Positions 1-8,560 of a stretch of 64,000 nt of DNA are shown in pieces. How positions within the stretch are numbered: position 1 is the first letter of the stretch; every line of letters begins with the position of its first letter. Origin of the DNA: Pseudomonas sp. H1h (GTDB lineage Bacteria; Pseudomonadota; Gammaproteobacteria; Pseudomonadales; Pseudomonadaceae); contig NZ_AYMJ01000015.1 of assembly GCF_000633255.1 (NCBI RefSeq), positions 1 through 64,000 on the forward strand. Direction: 5' to 3'. The notes below the pieces were generated by a model. The model did no database searches and was not told where the DNA came from. It was given only the letters and a program-made list of their open reading frames with translations. Both the position numbers and the translations under genes were made by a program.

Positions 1-1050
1 GACGCACTGGGACGCCGCCTGCACAAAAACTCCCGCGCCCACTACAAACAGCGGCCTGAGGCAGGCTCTCTCTGGAACAGAAACGAGCACGTGCGCAAAC
101 AGCGCGAATTCGGCTGCGGCTTTACCTTGTACGGCTGGGATGGCGACAACCTCGCTTGGGAAAGCAGCCCGGCGCAGAGCGATGGCGAGCCGGGACGCAC
201 GGTGCACTATGTTTTCGAGCCGGGCACTTTTGTCCCAGTTGCGCAGGCTGTACGGCATGCGCCGATCAATCTGATTGGGCTACCGGATTACAGCGGTGAA
301 TACAGCCTCGATGAAGACCCGGTGTGGAATCACAAGGCAACGGCATTACCGTTTGATGCGTTGGTCTGGTATCAGTGTGATCACCTGGGAACGCCGCAGG
401 AACTGACGGATTCGCAAGGCAACTTGGCCTGGACCGCGCAGTACAAGGCGTGGGGACAGATGACGGAGCAGCGTTCTGAATGGGCGCGGCAGCATTGCGT
501 GATGAATCCGATACGGTTCCAGGGGCAGTATCACGATCATGAGACGGGGCTGCATTACAACCGGTATCGGTACTATGATCCGGGGGTTGGGCGGTTTGTT
601 AGTAAGGACCCGATTAGCTATGCGGGGGGACTCAATCTTTATGCTTATGCCCCTAACCCGACAGGCTGGATCGATCCGCTCGGGTTAACTCCATCGTGCT
701 CTCGACGTACTCAGTTACCAGGAGACCAAACATTTCCTTCAAAGAGAGCGGCACGAAGGGCTGCAATGCGTTCGAAAAACATTCCCACGTCTCAAAGTTA
801 TAACTCTAGAACTATCAAGGATCCAGAGGACACACGCAAAGGCATTCACCCTAGTGAGAGATATAAAGTTGAAACCCTCACCACTGGTGGTCAGAAATCT
901 GGTGGTGAAACACCAATAGGCTCTGTAAAAATACACGACGCCGGGCACGAATTTAAGGATAATGACACATATGAACTCCCTCACTACCATGGTGTGAACG
1001 GAGAGCATTATTCATACGAGAATCAAAAACCTAAAGGATGCCCACGATGA
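1..1050 (+). CDS. RHS repeat-associated core protein, C-terminal part with nuclease-like toxin tip (5' end outside window)
   Basis: The frame is open from base 1, so the N-terminal part lies upstream of the window. The visible part carries the RHS core signature: the YHDHETGLHYNRYRYYDP block (about bases 529-585), then GRFVSKDPI and the NPTGWIDPLGL end motif (about 655-687). After DPLGL the sequence changes to an AT-richer tip of about 120 residues with PSKRAARRAAMR, DAGHEF and a His-rich PHYHGVNGEHYSY stretch. From memory, this tip resembles HNH/endonuclease VII-fold polymorphic toxins, so a nuclease effector is likely but unproven. RHS proteins are usually delivered by type VI secretion or act by contact. 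The TGA stop overlaps the ATG of the next gene, the usual toxin-immunity layout. Confidence 0.85.
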   Translation, partial: DALGRRLHKNSRAHYKQRPEAGSLWNRNEHVRKQREFGCGFTLYGWDGDNLAWESSPAQSDGEPGRTVHYVFEPGTFVPVAQAVRHAPINLIGLPDYSGEYSLDEDPVWNHKATALPFDALVWYQCDHLGTPQELTDSQGNLAWTAQYKAWGQMTEQRSEWARQHCVMNPIRFQGQYHDHETGLHYNRYRYYDPGVGRFVSKDPISYAGGLNLYAYAPNPTGWIDPLGLTPSCSRRTQLPGDQTFPSKRAARRAAMRSKNIPTSQSYNSRTIKDPEDTRKGIHPSERYKVETLTTGGQKSGGETPIGSVKIHDAGHEFKDNDTYELPHYHGVNGEHYSYENQKPKGCPR

Positions 1051-1784
1051 AAGCTGTAGTTGATACCGGGTCAGTTTTTGCTTCGAAGGCTGCTGGATTT
1101 CGCTTTGATAATTCATGCGACTCGATATGGTATCTGGCTACAGGCTATGATTATGGATTGATTTTTGATTATTTGGCTCCCGTTTTCTTTCGGCATAATA
1201 CATATGCTGTGCTTGCTGCCGAGCTCGATTCGAGTAGCACTATAGCGAAGAAACTAGGCCTGCATAAAAGAGCGTTTGGGAAGCTTGGTTTGGCCGCAGC
1301 GAACAAAAGAAGACACTTGGAATTAAACATAGACATTGAGGGGAAGCATAATTTCTGCGACCTCTCTATCCTCTCCAGCAGCGAAGAAATAAAGACCCTT
1401 TTGACGGCCATATACAAAGGATGGAATGCATTAATATTTTTATCAGAAAAAGAACTAAATGAAACTGATAAAAAAGAAATCCTCAGTGTAATTTCTGAAA
1501 TGTATAGAGCCTCAGGCACAGATTTCTCTCAAGCCTCTTCGTTAAAGTTATTTCATAAAATAGCAGCAATACTGTTTTCAAAAAAATGTATTGTCGTCAT
1601 GCTAGGCGAGGATCTCTCTGATACTCGAGCAATACTAATCTCAGGTCATCCCGAACAGATAATCGAGTTTTCAGAGCTTGCAAATACTTTGATTCAAACC
1701 GACTCCGATCCAACTCCAACACCGCTAACTCGAAACTTTACAATTAAAACCCCTTTCGCGAGAAGGCGTATGTTTGAGGTATAA
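1047..1784 (+). CDS. Putative immunity protein for the RHS tip toxin
   Basis: This 245-residue protein is not recognised as a known family. The ATG at 1047 overlaps the RHS stop (ATGA), and an AAGG sits about ten bases upstream, so I prefer it to the in-frame ATG at 1038. No signal peptide or clear membrane segment is seen; the protein looks cytosolic, as expected if the toxin acts on nucleic acid. Base composition is clearly AT-richer than the housekeeping genes and matches the toxin tip, which suggests the two were acquired as one cassette. The immunity role is inferred only from position and composition. Confidence 0.6.
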   Translation: MKAVVDTGSVFASKAAGFRFDNSCDSIWYLATGYDYGLIFDYLAPVFFRHNTYAVLAAELDSSSTIAKKLGLHKRAFGKLGLAAANKRRHLELNIDIEGKHNFCDLSILSSSEEIKTLLTAIYKGWNALIFLSEKELNETDKKEILSVISEMYRASGTDFSQASSLKLFHKIAAILFSKKCIVVMLGEDLSDTRAILISGHPEQIIEFSELANTLIQTDSDPTPTPLTRNFTIKTPFARRRMFEV

Positions 1785-2057
1785 ATAATAATCGCAACAA
1801 AAAATGAGCTTTTTTATGTTTCTTATATGCCCAAATGACAAGCTTCACTCTTATAAGCAGGCTCAGATAACCCCTCGCAGACAGACCGTGTTGTTGAAGA
1901 TCAATCAAACGATGTCTATATCAAATAAAATCGACACCCTGCCACTTGGTCATGATCCGCGCGCCGTCCAACTCGAACCGAGTAAAGTTCTTCACTGCTG
2001 GATAACGATCCCTTCTGGCATACAGACTTCAATACCTATAGATAATTAGAGAGTGAA
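1785..2057. other. AT-rich intergenic stretch after the immunity gene
   Basis: No convincing gene. An 81-codon open frame from 1804 to 2049 has no clear ribosome binding site and no family I recognise. Composition is like the RHS tip, so this is probably debris of earlier tip/immunity cassettes. Confidence 0.4.
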
Positions 2058-2386
2058 ATGACCGACCCATTTGTGAAGATTGATGTGTTTTTTCTGAAGA
2101 TAAAAAGTACATATTCACACGCTGCTTTTTTAATTTTTAGTCGGTAACCATTGGCGATTTCGACCAAATCATCGTAGGAAAAACTCTGATTGGAGCCTTG
2201 GAAGATTTGGTTTTTCGACTCGGAGAATACAGATCAATTGATTGCGCGCCAGACAAGCTGGAGCAAACGTTTTCCGCACTTATAAACAGCAATATTAAAC
2301 ACCCCTGTTTACCTCTCGGAGTTGAAGCCTTCGATGGCGACATGGGTGCGTTTTTATTGTCTCGGGTGAAAGCTATATCGCTGTGA
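2058..2386 (+). pseudogene. Possible decayed small gene (orphan immunity-like fragment)
   Basis: An ATG at 2058, preceded by GAGAG, opens a 29-codon frame that stops at the TAA at 2145-2147. A different frame is then open from about 2141 to the TGA at 2384-2386. It encodes a plausible soluble segment (motifs GDFDQIIVG, FRLGEYRSIDC, PCLPLGVEAFDGD) with no good start codon of its own. The two pieces fit a single small gene broken by a frameshift. Displaced or decaying immunity genes are common downstream of RHS tips. I do not recognise the family. Confidence 0.3.
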
Positions 2387-2441
2387 AGCCATAAATCAGA
2401 AACAACTCCTACTTAACACACTTATTATTCAAGGACTGAAT

Positions 2442-2828
2442 ATGAAACATACAACATCAACTCTCATCATCGCAAGCGTCATTGGCTTCCTCAATCCAGC
2501 ACACGCTGAAGGCGTGGACCCTGCGGTCATTAAAAGCGTATATGACACTGGCCGCAATGGCAGCGGCCTGATTAATTACTGTGTCGATAAGGGCTTCCTC
2601 AAATCGGACAGTACTGAAAGCGCCAAGAAGATGAATACTTATCTAGCCGGTCTTCCGGGAGTTGATACACGCGATGGAGAGCAATACGAACGTTATGGAC
2701 GCAAGGGTAAGATCAAGCAGAAAGATGGGAAGATCGAGCGTGTGGAGACTGCTCCCCAAGGCGTTGAAGCCTGGTGCAAAGGCGCCGATGAAGGCCTTCG
2801 TCGTGGGTTGAAATCAGTCGGTCTCTGA
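2442..2828 (+). CDS. Small exported protein of unknown function
   Basis: This 128-residue protein begins with a signal peptide (MKHTTSTLIIASVIGFLNPAHA, cleavage expected after AHA at about residue 22), so it should be periplasmic. The mature part is small and basic, with two cysteines (in INYCVDKG and EAWCKGAD) that could form a disulfide, and a central charged segment rich in Lys, Gly and Arg (RYGRKGKIKQKDGK). I do not recognise a named family. A strong stem-loop follows, so it is probably a single-gene transcript. An AAGGACTG ribosome binding site precedes the ATG. Confidence 0.7.
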   Translation: MKHTTSTLIIASVIGFLNPAHAEGVDPAVIKSVYDTGRNGSGLINYCVDKGFLKSDSTESAKKMNTYLAGLPGVDTRDGEQYERYGRKGKIKQKDGKIERVETAPQGVEAWCKGADEGLRRGLKSVGL

Positions 2829-2857
2829 GTGAATCCAGCCTCACTCCACCTTAAGAT

Positions 2858-2884
2858 AAACGCTCGCGGACTCGCGAGCGTTTC
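2858..2884 (+). terminator. Rho-independent terminator after the small exported protein gene
   Basis: AACGCTCGCG, a three-base loop and CGCGAGCGTT form a near-perfect stem of about ten pairs, followed by a short T-rich tail. Confidence 0.75.
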
Positions 2885-2965
2885 TGGACTGTGCACCGAG
2901 TTCCAAGCCTATTTCGAGTATCATCTGCGCCTTGCCCTCAAGACCTCAATGCAGGAAGCATACCC

Positions 2966-3664
2966 ATGACCAACAAAGCAGTTATCGTATTCAGCGGCGG
3001 ACAAGACTCAACCACCTGCTTGATCCACGCCCTGACCCACTACGATGAAGTCCACTGCATCACGTTCGACTATGGTCAACGTCATCACGCGGAAATTGAA
3101 GTGGCGCAGCAGCTGTCGAAAAAGCTCGGCGTGACCGTGCATAAAACGCTGGATGTGTCCTTGCTCAATGAGTTGGCCATCAGCAGCCTGACCCGCGATA
3201 ACATTCCGGTTCCGACCGTGAACAGCTCCGGCGAGAGCTTGCCAAGCACCTTTGTTCCGGGGCGGAATATTCTGTTTCTGACCCTGGCCTCTATCTATGC
3301 CTATCAAGTCCAGGCCAAAACGGTCATTACCGGTGTTTGTGAAACCGACTTCTCGGGCTATCCCGATTGCCGGGATGAGTTCGTCAAGGCCTTGAATAAA
3401 GCCCTTGAATTGGGCATGGATTACAAGCTGCAACTGGACACGCCACTGATGTGGCTGAACAAGGCAGAGACCTGGGCCTTGGCTGATTACCACAATCAAC
3501 TGGAGCTGGTTCGCGAAGAAACACTGACTTGCTACAACGGCATCAAAGGCGTTGGATGTTCCGATTGCGATGCCTGCAACCTTCGCGCAAAAGGCCTGAA
3601 TGAGTTCCTGAATAACAAAGCGCAGGTGACCCAACGCTTGAAAGATAAACTTGGCTTAAAGTAA
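2966..3664 (+). CDS. queC: 7-cyano-7-deazaguanine (preQ0) synthase
   Basis: QueC converts 7-carboxy-7-deazaguanine plus ammonia and ATP to preQ0 in queuosine biosynthesis, in the cytosol. The 232-residue protein has the PP-loop ATP motif SGGQDS at residues 10-15. Near the C-terminus it has the four zinc-binding cysteines C189, C198, C201 and C204 ([16 protein letters not shown]). Length is normal for the family. The ATG at 2966 is chosen because GGAAG lies just upstream and [12 protein letters not shown] matches the usual N-terminus; the frame stays open 25 codons further upstream. It converges on a queuosine-precursor transporter gene, with a long stem-loop between. Confidence 0.95.
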   Translation: MTNKAVIVFSGGQDSTTCLIHALTHYDEVHCITFDYGQRHHAEIEVAQQLSKKLGVTVHKTLDVSLLNELAISSLTRDNIPVPTVNSSGESLPSTFVPGRNILFLTLASIYAYQVQAKTVITGVCETDFSGYPDCRDEFVKALNKALELGMDYKLQLDTPLMWLNKAETWALADYHNQLELVREETLTCYNGIKGVGCSDCDACNLRAKGLNEFLNNKAQVTQRLKDKLGLK

Positions 3665-3677
3665 GCCACGACCAGAA

Positions 3678-3706
3678 GCGCTCACTCGAGCATGCCGAGT
3701 GAGCGC
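3678..3706. terminator. Stem-loop between convergent queC and transporter genes
   Basis: GCGCTCACTCG and CGAGTGAGCGC are a perfect 11-bp inverted repeat around a 7-base loop. There is no strong T-run on either side, so it is either a weak bidirectional terminator or a transcript-end stabiliser. Confidence 0.6.
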
Positions 3707-3716
3707 CCTCCTCTGC

Positions 3717-4595
3717 TTACTGCGTCTGTGCACCCGTCAGGTATTTCTTGAACAAAGACCTTGCCCCGTAGGCCGGCAAGATATTGAAGAAGGCAAACCC
3801 CACTTTGATTGCGATCTGAACGTAGATCATGCCCAGTATTGCGCTGTTTTCCATCGTCCCGTAAAAGGCGATGTAGCAGAAAAGAAAGCTGTCGATGATC
3901 ACAGCAAACAAAGTGCTTAAAAACACTCGCAAAAACAGAAATCGGGAGCTCGTGAGCTCTTTAATCTTGCACAACAGATATGAATTTATATTCTCGGAAA
4001 CCAGAAACGATACAGAAGACGCTACCAGGACCGCGGACAACTGACTGATAACATCATTGTAAGCCCCATCGAGTTTCCAACCCGGCAGCCCCGGAAGATG
4101 GGTAGTGATGGCGAGCAGAATGATGATCGCGGCGTTGCTGATGAACGCGAACAGGATCGCCTTTCGCGCGAGCCTCAGGCCGAACGTTTCATTGAGCAAG
4201 TCGACGATCAGAAATGTCAGCGGATAGAGGAAGGTGCCTGGCGTTACGACAATATCGAAATACTCCAGATAAATCGGCTTTGTCGCCGCAATGCTGGTAA
4301 AAATGTAAAGCGTGAACAGCATCAGGTTCAGGATGATGTAGATCATCCAGGAACTCTCATGACGGTCATTTATTTCGTAAGCCGTGAGAGCGCCGCCCTG
4401 CGAGTAAAATTTTTTATAGAGGTTTTTCACTTCGATTTTATTCAGATTATCCATAATCTCACTATTCAACACTTCACTTAACTTTATCTTAATTATTTTA
4501 CCTGTCGCGATAACCATGATGACGGCCAGGCTTTTCCCATTCTCGAACCCCAGCAACTTGTACTTGCTGTTTTCCACTTCAACACTGCAATCCAT
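3717..4595 (-). CDS. VUT-family (YhhQ-like) queuosine precursor transporter with N-terminal extension
   Basis: The C-terminal 210 or so residues match the VUT/YhhQ family, inner-membrane carriers of preQ0/preQ1. They have about six hydrophobic segments and the family stretch TPGTFLYPLTFLIVDLLNE. The first 75-80 residues (MDCSVEVENSKYKLLGFEN onward) are soluble and lie outside the usual 220-residue family. The start overlaps the 3' end of the XRE regulator gene by 17 bases, so the two are probably translationally coupled. It faces queC across a stem-loop. Salvage of a queuosine precursor is a sensible role beside queC. The extension could be a sensor or a contact with the regulator, which is inference. 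Confidence 0.8.
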   Translation of the reverse strand: MDCSVEVENSKYKLLGFENGKSLAVIMVIATGKIIKIKLSEVLNSEIMDNLNKIEVKNLYKKFYSQGGALTAYEINDRHESSWMIYIILNLMLFTLYIFTSIAATKPIYLEYFDIVVTPGTFLYPLTFLIVDLLNETFGLRLARKAILFAFISNAAIIILLAITTHLPGLPGWKLDGAYNDVISQLSAVLVASSVSFLVSENINSYLLCKIKELTSSRFLFLRVFLSTLFAVIIDSFLFCYIAFYGTMENSAILGMIYVQIAIKVGFAFFNILPAYGARSLFKKYLTGAQTQ

Positions 4596-5184
4596 TAAAT
4601 CGTTCCTCGATTACCTCTCCGACCACGCACACACGATCCGTATCGAAGCTGCCTTCATGGCTTATAGATAACTTCATTGTCACTTTGTCATACACCAATT
4701 TTTCCCTGTCGCTGGTCGACGCTCCTTTCTGCACGATCAACAGATCGCCGGGTTCATTCATGCCACTTATTTCGTTTTCCAGAAGCACGCCAATCAGGTT
4801 GAAGGACGCGCCAAAGTAGTAAGTCAGTGGATAAATCGTGGCCAACTCACCAATTCTCTTATCCAGACTTTGCAGCAGCATACTTTCCTTGATGACAGGC
4901 ACCGCCGCCGGGTTCATATTGCCCTGCGGAGAAATACTGCTTTCGATTATTTCCTTTTCTTCAAAATCAATCGTCTCTATTTCTTCATAAGACACGCCGA
5001 AGAAATCAGAAATCTTGCGAACAGTGGACTGTTGTACATTGACCACCTTGCCTTCAAGAATGTTATAGATGGTCGTTCGGGTCAAACCACTGGAGTGGCA
5101 CAGGGATAACTGAGTCTCCCCGCGACTCTTTATCAGGTATTTGATGTTGTTCTTCAGATTCTCCGATCTTTCTCTTCTGTGCAT
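4579..5184 (-). CDS. XRE-family transcriptional regulator with C-terminal sensor/S24-like region
   Basis: This 201-residue protein has an N-terminal helix-turn-helix (about residues 10-65: TQLSLCHSSGLTRTTIYNILEG) followed by a C-terminal region with a LexA/S24-like outline (NEPGDLLIVQKGAS, VVGEVIEERF). I see no clear Ser-Lys protease dyad, so it may bind a ligand rather than cleave itself. The ATG at 5184 has GGATGGTAAG upstream and is preferred to the TTG at 5214. It overlaps the transporter gene by 17 bases. A 20-bp palindrome 43 bases upstream is a candidate self-regulatory operator. Control of queuosine-precursor uptake is inferred from context. Confidence 0.7.
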   Translation of the reverse strand: MHRRERSENLKNNIKYLIKSRGETQLSLCHSSGLTRTTIYNILEGKVVNVQQSTVRKISDFFGVSYEEIETIDFEEKEIIESSISPQGNMNPAAVPVIKESMLLQSLDKRIGELATIYPLTYYFGASFNLIGVLLENEISGMNEPGDLLIVQKGASTSDREKLVYDKVTMKLSISHEGSFDTDRVCVVGEVIEERFNGLQC

Positions 5185-5226
5185 CACATGCTTACCATCC
5201 GTTGTTAACTGCAATCAATGTCACGC

Positions 5227-5246
5227 CCCGAATGATCATTCCGGGC
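5227..5246. promoter_or_regulatory. Palindrome, candidate operator of the XRE regulator
   Basis: CCCCGAATGATCATTCCGGG is a palindrome with one mismatched pair. It lies about 43 bases upstream of the regulator's start codon, a typical position for autoregulation. No footprint or consensus is known to me. Confidence 0.4.
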
Positions 5247-5718
5247 ATACACAAGTGAGGTAGGAAATTGCAGTTTTATCCCTGTCAGTGCCGCGCAGGA
5301 TCATAGCACTCTCCCTCCTTGGGTTCGGTATAAAAAGTCAGCTTTCACAGACCACTTCCTGCCAACTTGCAGGATCATTTCAGCCTCTGTACTGACTCGT
5401 TAGTTCCTGTTGCCTTTCACCCGGCGCCTGAAGATCAGCACCGGGCCATGACTGTTTTACACCCGCAACGACGACGAAAAGAATCATTTTCTTTGAAGAA
5501 TGTTCATTTTTTTGATTAATTCTGTGGCGTTCCTCTCTGAAAAATCTATGATGCGTCAAACCGGCGCCTCATCACTCGAGAGTGAAAGAACGAAAGACCG
5601 GGGGGGCCTGTACAGGGTTTAGTTTTGCGCGCACAGCGGCCAGAACACGGATTCGCCTGTACAGATCTGGCAGCACGGACGTGCGCATATCACGCAAAAC
5701 CAGGGAAGGAATCAAGCA
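5247..5718. other. Intergenic region between the XRE regulator and the SHMT-like gene
   Basis: About 470 bases without a gene. Around 5480-5560 the DNA is AT-rich and must hold the promoter of the SHMT-like gene, but I could not assign a -35/-10 pair with good spacing. CCTGTACAG occurs at about 5608 and 5656. Ribosome binding site AGGGAAGGA lies just before 5719. No riboswitch fold was recognised. Confidence 0.4.
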
Positions 5719-7068
5719 ATGGCAGTTATTACTGAACCGCTCCAGAACCAGGCTGACTTGTTGCGTCGTGGCCTGGCGGATCTGCGTACCGAAGATGCCG
5801 AACTGGCGGCCATTCTCGATGCTGAAGTCAGGCGCCAACAGCACACGCTTTCGTTGATCTCATCCTCTTGCGTCGTCCATCCACGTACCTTGGTGGCATC
5901 CGCTTCAGTGCTGGTCAACGTGACGGCTGAAGGCATGCCCGGCAAGCGCCACAACGCTGGGTGCGAGAATGTCGACTTGGTCGAATCGCTGGCCATCCGC
6001 AGGGCTCGGGAACTGTTCGCAGCGCAATACGCCAACGTGCAACCCCACTCGGCGTCGAACGCGGTTTATCAGGTGCTCACAGCCTTGCTTGAGCCTGGCG
6101 ATACCTTGCTGGGCATGGCGGTGGAACACGGTGGTCATCTGACTCATGGCAGCCTCACCGCGTTTTCCGGCGCCTACTACAAGGCGATCCAGTACGGCAC
6201 GACATCAGACGGCCTCATCGATTACGACAAGGTACGCCTGCTCGCACTCGCCCATCGCCCACGCATCATTCTCTGCGGCGCCACCGCTTATTCGCGGGCG
6301 GTGGACTTCAAGCGGTTTCGCGCAATTGCCGATGAAGCCGGCGCCATCTTGCTCGCCGACATTTCGCATATCGCCGGGCTTGTCGCCACCGGGCGACACC
6401 CAAGTCCGATCGACGCCGCACACGTCACCGTCACGTGCACGCACAAACAACTCGCCGGGCCTCGCGGCGGCCTGATCCTCAGTGGTGGCGATGCCAACAC
6501 CAAGATTCCCGGTTTGAGAACCACCTTCAGTCGCCTGCTTGATCAAGCGGTTTATCCGCGAATGCAGGGCGCGCCCGCTGCCAACATGATCGCGGCAAAG
6601 GCTGCCGCGCTGGGTTACGCACTGTCCGCAGAATTCGATGCCTGCATGGCGCAGGTCCGCAGTACCGCGGATGAAATGACCAAAGCGTTTCAGGCCCGGG
6701 ATTATGAAGTGGTCGGCGGCTGCAGTGAAAACCACACGGTTCTGGTTTGCTTGCGTGGCGGTATGACAGGCGCCATAGCACAGGCGGCGCTGGGGCATTG
6801 CGGGATCATCGTCAGCAAACATCGCGTACCCGGCGATCCCCGCTCTTCCCTTGTTACCAGCGGGCTGCGAATCGGCACAGGTGCTCTGGCGCAACGCCGG
6901 GTCGATGTCCACGGCAGCCGCCAGATCGTCGATTTGATAGACCGGATTCTCAGTACTGTGGCGCCGCTCGGCGAGCAGGATTACACACTGGAACCCATAC
7001 TCCTCGCGCAGTTTCGTTCAGAGGTCGAAACCTTGTGCAGGGACTACCCTCTCGCGGACTGTCTATAG
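5719..7068 (+). CDS. Divergent serine hydroxymethyltransferase-family PLP enzyme
   Basis: This 449-residue fold-type I PLP enzyme of the SHMT family has NVQPHSAS (about 106-113), HGGHLTHG (137-144), the PLP-contacting aspartate in LADISHIAG (D214) and the Schiff-base lysine K243 in TCTHKQLAGPRGG. Against E. coli GlyA the catalytic Glu is kept (E71 in TAEG). However, the tyrosines usually at positions 55, 64 and 65 are replaced by T69, H78 and N79, and the ASEN motif is changed to SSSC. It also has about 30 extra residues. It therefore looks like a paralogue with altered substrate choice, not the housekeeping glyA. It is transcribed alone, with a terminator after it. Substrate unknown. Confidence 0.8.
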   Translation: MAVITEPLQNQADLLRRGLADLRTEDAELAAILDAEVRRQQHTLSLISSSCVVHPRTLVASASVLVNVTAEGMPGKRHNAGCENVDLVESLAIRRARELFAAQYANVQPHSASNAVYQVLTALLEPGDTLLGMAVEHGGHLTHGSLTAFSGAYYKAIQYGTTSDGLIDYDKVRLLALAHRPRIILCGATAYSRAVDFKRFRAIADEAGAILLADISHIAGLVATGRHPSPIDAAHVTVTCTHKQLAGPRGGLILSGGDANTKIPGLRTTFSRLLDQAVYPRMQGAPAANMIAAKAAALGYALSAEFDACMAQVRSTADEMTKAFQARDYEVVGGCSENHTVLVCLRGGMTGAIAQAALGHCGIIVSKHRVPGDPRSSLVTSGLRIGTGALAQRRVDVHGSRQIVDLIDRILSTVAPLGEQDYTLEPILLAQFRSEVETLCRDYPLADCL

Positions 7069-7095
7069 CCTCCGACTTACAGCATTTGTACCCAT

Positions 7096-7125
7096 AAAAA
7101 ACCCGGCACTCAGGCCGGGTTTTGT
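7096..7125. terminator. Bidirectional terminator between the SHMT-like gene and aroP
   Basis: AAAAAACCCGGC, a short loop and GCCGGGTTTTG form a hairpin with A-run and T-run on opposite sides, serving both convergent genes. Confidence 0.85.
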
Positions 7126-7141
7126 GTTTCTGCGTCAGCGC

Positions 7142-8560
7142 CTACTTGGCAGCACCTGCCGCGTGCACGGCCTGCTGCGCACCGCGCTTGTTCTTGATCA
7201 CGTAGCAGACCCACATGAACACGACCCACACCGGAATCGCGTACACCGAGATCTGGATGCCCGGGATCAACAGCATCACGCAGAGGATGAACGCCACGAA
7301 CGCCAGGCAGATGTAGTTGCCGTACGGGTACCACAGCGCCTTGAACAGCGGCGTCTGTTTCGTCTTGTTCATGTGCTGGCGGAACTTGAAGTGCGAGAAA
7401 CTGATCATCGCCCAGTTGATCACCAGTGTCGCAACCACCAGCGACATCAGCAGTTCCAGCGCCTGTTGCGGCATCAGGTAGTTGAGCAGCACGGCCACCA
7501 GCGTGACCGCTGCGGACGCGAGGATCGAACGCACCGGCACGCCGCGCTTGTCGATCTTCGACAGCGCCTTCGGCGCATCGCCCTGCTCGGCCATGCCCAG
7601 CAGCATGCGGCTGTTGCAGTAGGTGCCGCTGTTGTACACCGACAGTGCCGCGGTCAGAACCACGAAGTTGAGGATATGCGCGGCGGTGTTGCTGCCGAGC
7701 ATCGAGAACACCTGCACGAACGGGCTGCCGCTGTAAGAGTCACCGGATGCATTGAGAGTGGCCAGCAGGCTGTCCCATGGGGTCAGCGACAGCAGGATCA
7801 CCAGTGCGCCGATGTAGAAAATCAGAATCCGGTAGATCACCTGATTGATCGCTTTCGGGATCACGGTCTTCGGCTTGTCGGCTTCGGCTGCGGTAAAACC
7901 GAGCATTTCCAGACCGCCGAAGGAGAACATGATGATCGCCATCGCCATCACCAGGCCACTGACGCCGTTGGGGAAGAACCCGCCGTGCGACCACAGGTTG
8001 CTCACCGAAGCTTGCGGGCCGCCATGGCCGCTGACCAGCAGGTAGCTGCCCAGCGCAATCATGCCGACGATGGCCACGACCTTGATGATCGCGAACCAGA
8101 ACTCGGCTTCACCGAAGACTTTGACGTTGGCCAGGTTGATCGCGTTGATCAGGACGAAGAAGGCCGCTGCAGACACCCAGGTCGGAATGTCCGGCGCCCA
8201 GTAGTGAATGTACTTGCCGACTGCGGTCAGCTCCGACATGCCCACCAGAATGTACAGAATCCAGCAGTTCCAGCCCGACAGGAAGCCGGCGAAACCGCCC
8301 CAGTACTTGTGCGCAAAATGGCTGAAGGAACCGGCCACCGGCTCTTCGACGATCATCTCGCCGAGCTGGCGCATGATCATGAAGGCGATGAAGCCGCAGA
8401 TGGCATAGCCGAGGATCATCGACGGGCCAGCGGATTTCAGGACCCCGGCAGACCCCAGGAACAATCCGGTACCGATCGCGCCACCGAGGGCGATCAGTTG
8501 AATATGGCGATTTTTCAGGCCGCGTTTCAGCTCGCCTGATTGCGAGTTTTGTCCACTCAT
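7142..8560 (-). CDS. aroP: Aromatic amino acid:proton symporter
   Basis: This 472-residue inner-membrane permease of the APC amino-acid transporter family has about 12 transmembrane segments. The sequence closely follows AroP along its length: LKRGLKNRHIQLIALGGAIG near the N-terminus, the VEEPVAGSFSHFA stretch, FSFGGLEMLGFTAAEA, and SVYNSGTYCNSRML. It should import Phe, Tyr and Trp. The ATG at 8560 (MSGQNSQSGE) is preferred to an alternative start six codons upstream. It converges on the SHMT-like gene across a shared terminator and has a long upstream gap. PheP or another APC paralogue is the main alternative. Confidence 0.85.
   Translation of the reverse strand: MSGQNSQSGELKRGLKNRHIQLIALGGAIGTGLFLGSAGVLKSAGPSMILGYAICGFIAFMIMRQLGEMIVEEPVAGSFSHFAHKYWGGFAGFLSGWNCWILYILVGMSELTAVGKYIHYWAPDIPTWVSAAAFFVLINAINLANVKVFGEAEFWFAIIKVVAIVGMIALGSYLLVSGHGGPQASVSNLWSHGGFFPNGVSGLVMAMAIIMFSFGGLEMLGFTAAEADKPKTVIPKAINQVIYRILIFYIGALVILLSLTPWDSLLATLNASGDSYSGSPFVQVFSMLGSNTAAHILNFVVLTAALSVYNSGTYCNSRMLLGMAEQGDAPKALSKIDKRGVPVRSILASAAVTLVAVLLNYLMPQQALELLMSLVVATLVINWAMISFSHFKFRQHMNKTKQTPLFKALWYPYGNYICLAFVAFILCVMLLIPGIQISVYAIPVWVVFMWVCYVIKNKRGAQQAVHAAGAAK

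Noticed and set aside
1804..2049. 81-codon frame after the immunity gene
   Set aside because: No start signal or recognised family; treated as cassette debris.
7124..8539. 471-codon open frame on the plus strand opposite aroP
   Set aside because: Its His/Arg/Gln-rich composition is the complement of a membrane protein, and aroP is a clear full-length family match.
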